Shown here: piece by piece, positions 1 to 8,006 of the stretch
Position numbering within the stretch: position 1 is the stretch's first letter
Layout: the number at the start of each line of letters is the position of its first letter
Source: a virus
Strand: one strand, 5' to 3'
Length of the DNA stretch: 57,589 nt
IMG/VR virus record: IMGVR_UViG_3300034112_002235
Location: 1-57,589 of that record
The notes under the pieces: generated by a model
What the model was told of the DNA's origin: nothing
The model's input: the letters and a program-made list of their open reading frames with translations, nothing else
The model's database searches: none
Program-made: the position numbers and the translations under genes

Positions 1-1
1 A

Positions 2-214
2 AGTAAATATACATTTATTAAGTGTTTAGCAATTCACAATGGTAGCTCTGTGACGATAAGCCAATATGGAAGAACGGAAATAGGATCGCCCGTAATACCT
101 GTTACATTTACCTCAGATATAAATGACAATTACGTTAGACTAAGATGTACTATAACAGACGCTAGCTCAACTAACGCTAATGTTAATGTTATTAAAGAAA
201 GATTAACAGTTTAA
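2..214 (+). CDS. 3' end of a tail-fibre-region protein (partial)
   Basis: An open frame runs in from the left edge and stops at TAA 212-214, giving about 70 residues of a C-terminus. The visible part is rich in Thr, Ser, Val, Ile and Asn with alternating hydrophobic residues, which is typical of beta-structured phage fibre tips. No catalytic motif is seen. It lies 9 bases upstream of a clear tail fibre gene on the same strand, so a tail fibre or receptor-binding role is likely but inferred from context. The in-frame reading contains no CGG codon. Confidence 0.55.
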   Translation, partial: SKYTFIKCLAIHNGSSVTISQYGRTEIGSPVIPVTFTSDINDNYVRLRCTITDASSTNANVNVIKERLTV

Positions 215-223
215 AGGACTAAA

Positions 224-2306
224 ATGGCTATTCAATATTTTAATATAGAACACCGGAATACAATTCGCTAATAAATTATACAATATACCTATAGGTTATA
301 ATGTATTAAGCACAAATGCTTCTGGTCAAATGAATGTTGGTTTAGGCTATTTGGCTTTAGCAAACAATACTACAGGTAGTTTCAATGCCGCTATAGGTTA
401 TGGGGCGTTGTATTCAAATACTACAGGTGTTGATAACGTAGCTATTGGAGATAGTAATCTTGTCGATAATACCACTGGAAGCTATAACGTAGCACTTGGT
501 GCTGGATCGCTAATCAATAATACTACAGGTAATGACAACATTGGTATTGGCTGGCTTTCATTAGGATCTAACCTAACTGGTTCAGATAACATCGCCATAG
601 GAAACGGTGCATTAGAAAATGCTACGAATGTAAGTAATGCTATTGCTATTGGAGAGGAAGCTTTTCATAACTTATCGAATAATGTCTATGACACTATATA
701 TCCTGGTTATGGTGGTGCTACTCCGTCAACCGGAATTGCAATTGGCCATCAGGCAATGTATTCCGCATTGGTAACAGATGGGGAAATAGCCATAGGCGAT
801 TACGCATTATATAGTGCTGCTACTCCAAGTTATTCGATTGCAATAGGCGCTAAAGCGTTATACTCTGCAATTGGTTCCTTCCCGTTAAGTGTCGCTGTTG
901 GAGATGGGGCTTTATGGAGGCAGACAACAGGTTGGGGTAATACAGTTTTGGGTAGTGCTGGCTATAAAATAACAACTGGTTCTAGCAATAATATTTTTGG
1001 GGTTAGTGCTGCATCTAGTTTAACTACAGGTTATGGTAATAATATCTTTGGTGGTGGAGCGGGCATAACAACAGGCGGTTATAATATAGCAATAGGCTCA
1101 GCAATGTCAAGCAAAGTATACCAATGGGATGGTACAACATTAGATGACTATGGTTACCCCAGCATTTACCTATCAGATGCAACTCCAAATACTGGAGATT
1201 CTAATATAGGAATTGGCGGTGGTGCACTAGCTCATAATACTACGGGTGGTAATAATATTGCCGTAGGAACAGGAGCAATAGGTGGCGATGGATCAAGAAT
1301 AGGAGGAGCTACTCCTTCGTATTCCGTATATCCAAATACCGGTTCTTATAACATTGCTTTAGGGTTGTCTGCGTCATTTCGCAATACAAGCGGCTCTTCT
1401 AATATAGCACTTGGTGCAAATACTCTTTATTACAACACAACTGGAAGTTATAATATAGCTCAAGGTTATCAAGCTCTTTATAGCAATACTACAGGTACAT
1501 ATAATATAGCACAAGGGTATAAAAATCTTTATAATAATACATCAGGATCTAGGAATATAGCAATAGGACTTCAGGCATTATATTCAAACACTGGCGCAAC
1601 AAATAACATAGCACTAGGCTATTTATCTTTATATAATACAAATGGAAACTCAGAAACAGGTTTTAGAAATATTGGCATAGGAGAAACGGCTGTATATGGA
1701 AATACAACAGCTGTTGATAATATTGGCATAGGTTACGAAACTCTATACAACAATCAAACTAGCCATGGAAATATGGCTATAGGTTTTAGATCTTTATACA
1801 ATACCACTGGAGCTTACAATACCGCCGCTGGCTATTCTGCTGGGCAAACTGCAACAACCGGATCAAATAATGCCTATCTTGGTTACAATGCTCAACCAGC
1901 TTCAGTCACAGATAGCAATAAGATAACATTAGGTGATTCTAATATAACTCACTTACGTTGTCAGGTCACAAGCATTACAGCATTGTCCGATGCCCGCGAC
2001 AAAACAGGTATTCAAGATTCTGTATATGGTTTAGAATTTATTAATAAACTCCGTCCAGTTACATTTGAATGGAACATGAGAGACGGAGGAAAAGCCGGTC
2101 AAAAAGATCTTGGTTTCTTAGCTCAAGATTTTGTTGAGCTAGAAGATGAATTAGATGCACACGAAATATTAAATCTGACAATGAGATCTAACCCTGATAA
2201 GCTAGAAGCTAGCTATGGTAGACTAGTGCCTATATTAGTTAAGGCCGTACAAGACCTTTCAGCAGAAGTGCAATCTTTAAAACAATTACTACAATCAAAG
2301 GACTAA
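224..2306 (+). CDS. Tail fibre with S74 intramolecular chaperone; +1 recoding at codon 11
   Basis: Trimeric-adhesin-like tail fibre. The start ATG 224 follows the ribosome site AAAGGACT (213-220). The frame hits CGG at 254-256 and would stop at TAA 269. Stepping +1 over C254 gives an open frame to TAA at 2306, for 693 residues in all. Residues about 30-560 are many ~21-residue repeats of the NTTGSYNIAIGYQAL type, as in phage and YadA-like fibres. The C-terminus (about 585-690) is a peptidase S74 chaperone domain, with a conserved LSDARDK motif whose Ser is near residue 588. In known S74 proteins this Ser starts self-cleavage after trimer folding. The last 25 residues form a coiled coil. The alternative is a start at ATG 330 with no frameshift, but that leaves the 224 start and its ribosome site orphaned. 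Confidence 0.85.
254..257 (+). other. +1 recoding site 1 (cac-CGG-a)
   Basis: In-frame CGG at codon 11 of the tail fibre gene. The zero frame stops 15 bases later at TAA 269. The +1 frame continues without a stop to 2306. The fourth base is A. Confidence 0.75.
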
Positions 2307-2308
2307 GT

Positions 2309-2554
2309 ATGAGAATAATGGATGAAACCCCAGAAGAAAAATTAGCTCAAGATATCTCGGCTTTAAACGATAGCGTTACTACATTGAGTTCATTAATGGA
2401 AGAAGCACCATCAGAGATTAGAGATTCTAGAATAAGGGCAAATTACGAGCATTTAGAATTGATGTTAGTAAAATTAGATAGTTCTTTAACTGGCGGGCAA
2501 AAGTCAACCTTTTCAAACTCTGTATCGGAAGCAAAAGCGTTTCTCAATAGTTAA
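2309..2554 (+). CDS. Small helical protein downstream of tail fibre
   Basis: 81 residues, starting 2 bases after the fibre stop, with AAAGGACT just upstream inside the fibre gene, so it is probably co-translated. The sequence is acidic and almost wholly helical in character, with heptad-like Leu spacing (residues 15-60), and has no catalytic motif. I do not recognise the family. Its position between a fibre and a glycosyltransferase suggests a fibre-assembly or structural accessory role, by context only. An internal ATG at codon 4 is an alternative start. Confidence 0.6.
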   Translation: MRIMDETPEEKLAQDISALNDSVTTLSSLMEEAPSEIRDSRIRANYEHLELMLVKLDSSLTGGQKSTFSNSVSEAKAFLNS

Positions 2555-2584
2555 TTTTCGTATGACTTTTTAGAAAACGTATGC

Positions 2585-2590
2585 TATAAT
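2585..2590 (+). promoter_or_regulatory. Extended -10 promoter, leaderless start
   Basis: TGC-TATAAT ends 7 bases before ATG 2598. Transcription from this box would begin at or within a base or two of the start codon, so the glycosyltransferase mRNA would be leaderless. No Shine-Dalgarno is seen in the gap. Confidence 0.5.
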
Positions 2591-2597
2591 TATTTCT

Positions 2598-3404
2598 ATG
2601 CCTGTAGAAGAACAACAAATCAACATAACAATCCCTAAAGAAAAGCTCGAACAGTGGAATGTATTCTTTGCACTTCCTTGTTATGACTCACATGTAACAG
2701 AACCTTTTATGATGAGCTTTTTGCAAGCTTGTCTCTATTTTAAAGAAATAGGTTTAAAGTATTCAGTCTGCACAATATCTGATTCTTTGATCAACCGCGC
2801 AAGAAATAATCTTGTTGCCAAGTTCATGGGCAGTCCAGACTTTACCCACATGGTATTTATAGATGTCGATCTTCAATTTGATAAAGAAGCTATATTAAAA
2901 CTTTTGTGGCATGATAAAGATGTTATGACTGCGTCTTACCCAATCAAGGAAATCAATTGGGACAAAGTAAAAGAAGCTGCACAAGCAGATATGTCAGCCC
3001 AAGACCTCATGGAATATGCCAGCAGATATGTAGTGCATATGACAAAGCCAGGTGAGAATCAATTAAATATTGATAACGGAGCAATCGAATGCTACGAAGC
3101 CGGGACTGGTTTTATGCTTATCAAGCGTCAAGTATTTGACAAGATGTTTAAGAAGTATAAAAAGTTAAAATACAAAGATGATACAGGCGCTTTGCATGGG
3201 GGAGAGATAGAAAACGCCTACGCTTTATTTAATTCTTATGTAGATGATGACGGAAGATTTTTGTCTGAGGATTACGGCTTCTGTAGATACTGGCAGAAGA
3301 TGGGCGGAAAAATTTGGGTTGATCCAACTATTAACTTAACCCATTTTGGGCGTATTAAATATACGGGAAAAATGTTAGAATTTTTAAAGAGAATAACACA
3401 ATAA
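2598..3404 (+). CDS. GT-A fold glycosyltransferase
   Basis: 268-residue nucleotide-sugar-dependent glycosyltransferase of the GT2/GT-A type. Residues 22-30 (VFFALPCYD) form the first beta strand and nucleotide-binding start. The metal-binding DxD motif is FIDVD at about 87-91. A C-terminal AGTGFMLIKR stretch near 170 matches the acceptor-side strand of such enzymes, and basic residues follow near the end. It likely adds a sugar to phage fibre protein or another nearby acceptor; the substrate is not visible. It has its own -10 box directly before the ATG, so it can be expressed apart from the fibre genes. It lies between two tail fibre genes and upstream of nine hydroxylase-like oxygenases, which would fit glycosylation of hydroxylated residues (inference). 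Confidence 0.75.
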   Translation: MPVEEQQINITIPKEKLEQWNVFFALPCYDSHVTEPFMMSFLQACLYFKEIGLKYSVCTISDSLINRARNNLVAKFMGSPDFTHMVFIDVDLQFDKEAILKLLWHDKDVMTASYPIKEINWDKVKEAAQADMSAQDLMEYASRYVVHMTKPGENQLNIDNGAIECYEAGTGFMLIKRQVFDKMFKKYKKLKYKDDTGALHGGEIENAYALFNSYVDDDGRFLSEDYGFCRYWQKMGGKIWVDPTINLTHFGRIKYTGKMLEFLKRITQ

Positions 3405-3418
3405 TTCTTTAACTAACC

Positions 3419-3462
3419 CATTACTATATCCCTAGTTGTTTTAAAACCCACACTAGGAGTAA
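3419..3462 (+). promoter_or_regulatory. Candidate late promoter and leader hairpin
   Basis: CATTACTATATC (3419-3430) recurs at 22447 and closely at 10059, 17787 and 18221, always in the gap before a virion-region gene. Three bases later CCTAG can pair with CTAGG at the ribosome site AGGAG, so the leader may form a hairpin that contains the Shine-Dalgarno. The same layout occurs before the main tail sheath. Confidence 0.4.
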
Positions 3463-3463
3463 T

Positions 3464-5410
3464 ATGGCCCGCTTAAGAATTGAAACCGCACCTGAGATTA
3501 CAGTATACGATGAATCTTTCGTAATCAAAGCAGCGTCTGGAGCAAGCGCTCCATTAGCAGAATTTAAAAACTCAGCTGGTACAGTCGTTGGTAATATAGC
3601 AGTAGACGGAACATTGAACGTTCTTTCAGTTGTCACTTCAAACGCAGGCACTACTTCGACATCACTTGCCACAAGAGGTTATGTTGATACCGTAGCTGCT
3701 GGTTTAAATTGGCACGAAGCCGTAGCGTTTGCTACAGCTGCAGCTTTACCAGCTAGCACATACGCTAATGGTACATCGGGTGTAGGTGCTACATTAACAG
3801 GCGATACTAACGGAAGATTAACCGTTGACGGCTCTGCTCAAACTACAGGCAAAAGCATTTTAGTAAAAAATCAAGCAGACGCAACACAAAACGGAATATA
3901 CACAATTACCGAACAAGGTAGCGTATCAACTCCATTCGTGTTAACTCGTCGTACTGATTCTAATAATAGTGTTCCTGGTCAAGTTTCTACTGGTGATTCA
4001 GTTTACGTAGTAAGTGGAACCAATAATGGTGGCCAAGGATTTACATTGACCACTACTGGAACTGGCACAAATAATGCAATTGTTTTTGGAACAGATTCTT
4101 TAACCTTCGCTCAGTTTACTGGAACTGCAACATTTACAGCTGGTGCTGGTTTAACAAGCACCGGTAATGTACTTGATGTCGCAACTGCTTCTTCTTCAAG
4201 AATTGTTATTAACGCAGACAGTATTGATTTAGCAACAGTTAGCCAGACAAATACTTCTGGCGCAAATACCACTTCATTTATTAGTGGATTAACTGTAGAT
4301 TCTTATGGTAGAGTATCTGGTAAAGAAACGTCTAGCGTATCATTCGCTGGCTACGCAACTTTAGCTGATCCAGCATTGACTGGAGTACCTACAGCTCCTA
4401 CAGCAGCAAATGCAACTAGCAACACTCAATTGGCAACTACAGCATTTGTTCAAAATGCTGCAACAATAGCTGTCTCTGATGCCGGCAACAACGCAGTATT
4501 GAAATCACTAATTGATGCTAAGGGTGATCTTGTTGTTGGATCAGCGGACAATACAGTCGCCCGTTTAGCTGCTGGTACTGATGGATATTATTTGAAGGCG
4601 AACTCTACAGCCACATCTGGTCTTGAGTGGGGTGCTATTCCAACAATTAATGACATCGATGACATCGGTGGAGTAACAATCACTTCAGCTACCAATGGTC
4701 AGTTTCTTAAGTATAACGGTTCAGCTTGGATCAATGCTGTAATCACCGAAACATTAGGCATTACAGACCTATCTGATGTAACAATTACTACAGCAGCAAC
4801 CAATCAAGTTCTTTCATACAATGGTTCAGCTTGGGTGAACACATCAAACCCAACTGTAGCTGGAAACTTAACAGTTTCTGGAAATCTCACAGTTTCTGGA
4901 ACAACAACAACGCTTAATACAGAGACTTTAACGATTGATGATAATATCATTATATTAAATAATAATGAAGCAGGAACTCCATCAGTCAATGCTGGGATCG
5001 AAGTAGAACGCGGAACTTCAACAAACGTAGCTCTTCGTTGGAATGAAACAACAGACTGTTGGGAATTCACCAACGATGGCACTAACTACCAGAGAATTAT
5101 TACTGACACAATTACCAATGCCCAGACAGCTAGCTACACATTAGTCTTAGCAGACAGTGGCAAGATGGTTGAAATGGGCGTTGCTTCAGGAAATACTTTA
5201 ACAGTACCACCCAACTCTTCAGTGGCCTTTCCTATTGGAACTACTATTACAGTTCTTCAAACGGGAGCTGGTCAGTGCACTTTGACAGCAGGTGCTGGAG
5301 TAACAGTCAACGGTACTCCTGGACTCAAGTTGCGTACAACTTGGTCATCTGCTACACTTATTAAACGCGCAACAGATACATGGGTTGCTCTAGGAGATAT
5401 GGTAGCATAA
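3464..5410 (+). CDS. Tail fibre / tail collar-type structural protein
   Basis: 648 residues, with an excellent ribosome site (CTAGGAGTAAT) before ATG 3464. Composition is Thr, Ala, Asn and Gly rich with few charged residues. An N-terminal virion-attachment-like segment ends in a TRGYVDTVAAGLNW motif common at the start of phage fibre shafts. A PALTGVPTAPTA fibre motif lies near residue 305. Two repeats of the YNGSAWVN kind lie between 420 and 460, followed by a GNLTVSGNLTVSG coil and a C-terminal beta domain ending with a small fold seen in marine and freshwater phage fibres. No S74 domain is present. Its separate leader suggests strong late expression. No in-frame CGG. Confidence 0.8.
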   Translation: MARLRIETAPEITVYDESFVIKAASGASAPLAEFKNSAGTVVGNIAVDGTLNVLSVVTSNAGTTSTSLATRGYVDTVAAGLNWHEAVAFATAAALPASTYANGTSGVGATLTGDTNGRLTVDGSAQTTGKSILVKNQADATQNGIYTITEQGSVSTPFVLTRRTDSNNSVPGQVSTGDSVYVVSGTNNGGQGFTLTTTGTGTNNAIVFGTDSLTFAQFTGTATFTAGAGLTSTGNVLDVATASSSRIVINADSIDLATVSQTNTSGANTTSFISGLTVDSYGRVSGKETSSVSFAGYATLADPALTGVPTAPTAANATSNTQLATTAFVQNAATIAVSDAGNNAVLKSLIDAKGDLVVGSADNTVARLAAGTDGYYLKANSTATSGLEWGAIPTINDIDDIGGVTITSATNGQFLKYNGSAWINAVITETLGITDLSDVTITTAATNQVLSYNGSAWVNTSNPTVAGNLTVSGNLTVSGTTTTLNTETLTIDDNIIILNNNEAGTPSVNAGIEVERGTSTNVALRWNETTDCWEFTNDGTNYQRIITDTITNAQTASYTLVLADSGKMVEMGVASGNTLTVPPNSSVAFPIGTTITVLQTGAGQCTLTAGAGVTVNGTPGLKLRTTWSSATLIKRATDTWVALGDMVA

Positions 5411-5411
5411 T

Positions 5412-5826
5412 ATGGCGATTGAAGATGGTAAAAAGCAAAATAGAAAAGCTCCTAAACCTACAGTAGCAGCACGGAACCGCTGACTCTGCAGCTAATGCAA
5501 CAATAACTGCTGCTGGCTTTACCGTTGGAACTCCAGTAGATACTGCAACGGCTGTTGCGGCAGATTTAAACAAGGTTAAAACTGCTTTAACAGATGCTGC
5601 TGTCACCCCACTTGGAACTGCTATAGCCTATGAGAGAAACGCTCCGTTTTTTCCTCCGTACTTTCCACCTTATTTTCCACCTTATTTCCCACCGTATTTC
5701 CCACCGTTCTTTCCACCATTCTTTCCACCATTCTTTCCTCCATGGTTCCCACCATGGTTCCCACCGTTTTTCCCACCATTTTTCCCACCGTTCTTCCCAC
5801 CGTTCTTCCCACCATCGTTTAAGTAA
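5412..5826 (+). CDS. Aromatic-Phe-Pro-Pro repeat protein; +1 recoding at codon 21
   Basis: ATG 5412 starts one base after the upstream stop. The frame meets CGG at 5472 and would stop at TGA 5481. A +1 step over C5472 gives 137 residues ending at TAA 5824-5826. The N-terminus is basic (KKQNRKAPKP). The middle (21-75) is Ala/Thr-rich and resembles small phage tail proteins. The C-terminus is 14 tandem four-residue units of the form (F/Y/W)-F-P-P, encoded by 12-base repeats (about 5645-5812), and ends in SFK. Such a stretch cannot form helices and is probably an extended polyproline-like, strongly aromatic tail tip or binding surface. It directly precedes the oxygenase cluster, so its prolines are candidate hydroxylation substrates (inference). 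I know of no close family. Confidence 0.7.
5472..5475 (+). other. +1 recoding site 2 (gca-CGG-a)
   Basis: In-frame CGG at codon 21. The zero-frame stop TGA is 9 bases on. The +1 frame carries all 14 FFPP-type repeats. Confidence 0.75.
5645..5812 (+). repeat. 12-base tandem repeat encoding (F/Y/W)FPP units
   Basis: About 14 units of the general form TTY-TTY-CCA-CCN. Codons vary between units while the protein pattern is kept, which shows selection on the peptide rather than simple DNA slippage. The first residue changes in blocks: F, Y x4, F x3, W x2, F x4. Confidence 0.85.
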
Positions 5827-5850
5827 TCTTAAGCGTTGGTGTGGTAAGAT

Positions 5851-5876
5851 GGTAGTTGTAGATCAACTACTATTTT
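5851..5876 (+). terminator. Possible hairpin terminator
   Basis: GTAGTTG (5852-5858), loop TAGAT, CAACTAC (5864-5870), followed by TATTTT. It is a perfect 7-base stem after the repeat protein and before the membrane protein gene. The T-run is short, so termination may be partial. Confidence 0.4.
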
Positions 5877-5889
5877 GGAGAATTAAAAA

Positions 5890-6603
5890 ATGTTTGTAAA
5901 TCCTTTTGTACTAGATAATGTTATTCCAGTACTGTGCTTTGTACTTACTTATATAAGTATGAATTATCTGTATAGCAATGAAAAGTTTTTATCTATACTT
6001 AGACCAGATGGTAAAAAGCATTTTGGAGAAATAGGCGCCTGTTCTAATCTAATCAAGACGCTGCAATGCGTTATGTCTTTAATGGGATTAACTTACTATT
6101 ACATAACGGATATTAGACATGGTAATTATCCGGACATACCCATGAGATCACTGTCTATGAATCTTGTAGCAGTAGAAATACTTAGTCTGATTAAAGCTAA
6201 AAAATATTATATTAGAAAAGATATAGCCTACCACCATTATGGGGTAATTTTTTTTGGCGCACTATCCTTAGCGGTAAACTTCAACAGCAATAAACCAGCC
6301 CAATTGCTGATTGTAATGCTATTCGCAGTTAGTCTGTGCGTTCCTTATATGATTTACAATACATTAAAAACATATTATAAGATAGAGTATTTAAGACTAT
6401 GGGCAATATTATCCTATATTGTACCTCTGCCTATTTTTGTTGTTTATTCAATAGTTCAATGGAAATCTAATATATCAGGAAATATGTTATCTTTTGTGCT
6501 TTATTGGGTTCCTATATCACCAATGCTTTATACAAATTATGTATCTTGGAAATTTTTTTTCAAAAGAAAAGAAAGCTATATACAAAAACCAAAAGATAAA
6601 TAG
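5890..6603 (+). CDS. Polytopic membrane protein, TLC-like
   Basis: 237 residues, ATG 5890 after TTGGAGAATT. About six hydrophobic helices are visible: near 9-25, 55-73, 115-130, 135-155, 170-190 and 200-220. There is a cytoplasmic basic tail (FFKRKESY...). A KxxYYIRKDIAYHHYG segment before the third helix, with a His pair at a membrane edge, recalls TLC (TRAM-LAG1-CLN8) lipid-handling proteins, but this resemblance is weak. It is unlike the surrounding fibre genes and may alter the host membrane or lipid. It is followed at once by an oxygenase gene, with one base between them. Confidence 0.55.
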   Translation: MFVNPFVLDNVIPVLCFVLTYISMNYLYSNEKFLSILRPDGKKHFGEIGACSNLIKTLQCVMSLMGLTYYYITDIRHGNYPDIPMRSLSMNLVAVEILSLIKAKKYYIRKDIAYHHYGVIFFGALSLAVNFNSNKPAQLLIVMLFAVSLCVPYMIYNTLKTYYKIEYLRLWAILSYIVPLPIFVVYSIVQWKSNISGNMLSFVLYWVPISPMLYTNYVSWKFFFKRKESYIQKPKDK

Positions 6604-6604
6604 T

Positions 6605-7297
6605 ATGAAAATAATTAATCCCACGCATGGAATTCATATATATAAAAATGCAATTTTAAATGGAACGGATATAATTAACAGATTAGAATCAGTGTTAGCT
6701 AATAGTTCTGATGAGTTATTTAAATGGACAGATTCTACTAATCTACTGGGTAAGGATCTTTCTACTTACAGAAGATGTTTTGACCTTAAAATGCACCCAG
6801 ATTATTGGCAGTTCTTAACTCCGGAATTTGAAGAAATAAAAGACTGTTATGAGGAGATTGATCGAGGTTTTCTGAGTGCGATCACTCATTATAAAGATTT
6901 GTATAATTTAAAAATTCCATTTAAACAAGGAGTAAACTTTATGAAATATGGTGAAGGTCATCATTTCGTAACTCACGTAGATAATGGGTCTAGTTATTCT
7001 TCAGTGGTATCGGCACTTGCATATTTAAACGATGATTACGAGGGTGGAGAATTGGGCTTCCCATTATTGGATTTTGAATTTAAACCAGAAGCTGGAGATA
7101 TAATATTGTTTCCATCATCATTTATGCACGCTCATAAAGTTAATGTGGTTAAATCAGGTTTAAGGTATTCAGCCGGAACTTGGTGGGATTATAGCAGCAA
7201 ATTCCATCCAAAAATCAAACCCTCGCGTAAGGGAATTCCAAAAATATACAACAACGACAATGATTGGGTCGAGGGTGAAGGTTTTATATCTAACTAG
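6605..7297 (+). CDS. 2OG-Fe(II) oxygenase (prolyl 4-hydroxylase-like) 1
   Basis: 230 residues. ATG 6605 is chosen because it directly follows the upstream TAG, although the frame is open further left. The double-stranded beta-helix core shows Fe(II) ligands H124-x-D126 (FVTHVDNG) and distal H177 (HAHKV), with R187 (SGLRYS) to bind the 2-oxoglutarate carboxylate. The LNDDYEGGEL strand is typical of prolyl hydroxylase-like enzymes. It is a close paralogue of the gene at 8007-8741. It probably hydroxylates a protein side chain; the substrate is unknown. It abuts the tail of the oppositely oriented oxygenase with no spacer. Confidence 0.85.
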   Translation: MKIINPTHGIHIYKNAILNGTDIINRLESVLANSSDELFKWTDSTNLLGKDLSTYRRCFDLKMHPDYWQFLTPEFEEIKDCYEEIDRGFLSAITHYKDLYNLKIPFKQGVNFMKYGEGHHFVTHVDNGSSYSSVVSALAYLNDDYEGGELGFPLLDFEFKPEAGDIILFPSSFMHAHKVNVVKSGLRYSAGTWWDYSSKFHPKIKPSRKGIPKIYNNDNDWVEGEGFISN

Positions 7298-7933
7298 TTA
7301 CAATAATTCTGTAATAGTATAAAAAGATGGTGTGGTAAATCTTTCTCCACTAATAACCTTTTTGACGCCATGAAGATAATTAATATCCCCAGGGTGGGCA
7401 ACCGCTAAACCAGGCTTTGGCTTAACCACGATATCGTGCTGTGGGTAATACAGTTCTCCACCTTCAAAATCATCATTATAATAAATTAATGAATTTAGAT
7501 CATAGGTAGGGAAAGGGTTTGGAGATCCATCATTCAACTGCTTATCGGCATGTGGTTGTTGTTCTAATCCTGGAAACCACCTAATAATCACTGGTGGTCT
7601 GACAGTTACCTTAACCTTAAATTTATCCTCTAAAGCATACTTCATTTTTAAAATATATTTGTCTACCAGATTATATACATCTAGGTTAATTCTAGAAAGG
7701 ATATCAAAGCTACACTGTCGATTAGACCAGTAAGATGCGTCATAGGTGCATGTGCCATCTTCGGAATAAGTATTCTCTCCGGCATCCATCCACTCATTGA
7801 TAGTAGGTAAAAAATCCTGTATAATTTTTAAATCTTGTAATTCAACAAAATTTTCCAATATAATAATATTGTCAGAAGAATCCCCAAAATGTCCAGGTTC
7901 GATTAACGATTTAGTCTCAGAATCAAAGTCCAT
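7298..7933 (-). CDS. 2OG-Fe(II) oxygenase 2 (only minus-strand gene)
   Basis: 211 residues from ATG 7933, chosen because AAGGAG lies 7 bases upstream; a longer frame to 7975 overlaps the promoter. Fe(II) ligands are H128-x-D130 (PHADK) and H188 (YLHGV), with 2OG-binding R198 (GERF) and a LIYYNDDFEGGEL strand. N-terminal residues 1-60 are acidic. It is the only gene on the minus strand and converges on oxygenase 1 at the same base, so the pair may interfere by transcript overlap. Its own -10 box sits at 7971-7966. It is likely an independently acquired and expressed cassette. Confidence 0.85.
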   Translation of the reverse strand: MDFDSETKSLIEPGHFGDSSDNIIILENFVELQDLKIIQDFLPTINEWMDAGENTYSEDGTCTYDASYWSNRQCSFDILSRINLDVYNLVDKYILKMKYALEDKFKVKVTVRPPVIIRWFPGLEQQPHADKQLNDGSPNPFPTYDLNSLIYYNDDFEGGELYYPQHDIVVKPKPGLAVAHPGDINYLHGVKKVISGERFTTPSFYTITELL

Positions 7934-7959
7934 AAAACACTCCTTAGTAGATATGCGTG

Positions 7960-7976
7960 TGGTATAGTATAGCACT
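7960..7976 (-). promoter_or_regulatory. TGC-TATACT promoter in a palindrome
   Basis: Read on the minus strand the sequence holds TGC-TATACT (box at 7971-7966), suitably placed for the oxygenase at 7933. The 17 bases form a near-perfect palindrome (one mismatched pair) between two divergent oxygenase genes, so it could also be an operator. Confidence 0.45.
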
Positions 7977-8006
7977 AAACAAAATAGATAATTAGGAGAA
8001 AGTAAA

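Noticed and set aside
5473-5490. GTADS in the FFPP protein as a copy of the baseplate G(S/T)ADSxERQ motif
   Set aside because: Only five residues match and the rest differs, so chance in Ala/Ser/Thr-rich sequence is enough.
5645-5812. CRISPR-like or simple-sequence repeat array
   Set aside because: The units are 12 bases with no spacers and are in phase with a reading frame, so it is a protein repeat.
5621-5815. Minus-strand ORF rich in MVGRTVGK-like repeats
   Set aside because: It is the complement of the 12-base repeats coding for FFPP units. No ribosome site or promoter is seen, and its protein repeat simply mirrors the + strand codons.
5630-5899. Plus-strand His/Ser-rich ORF overlapping the FFPP repeats
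   Set aside because: It is the off-frame reading of the same repeats. The frame reached by the CGG +1 step gives the coherent FFPP protein.
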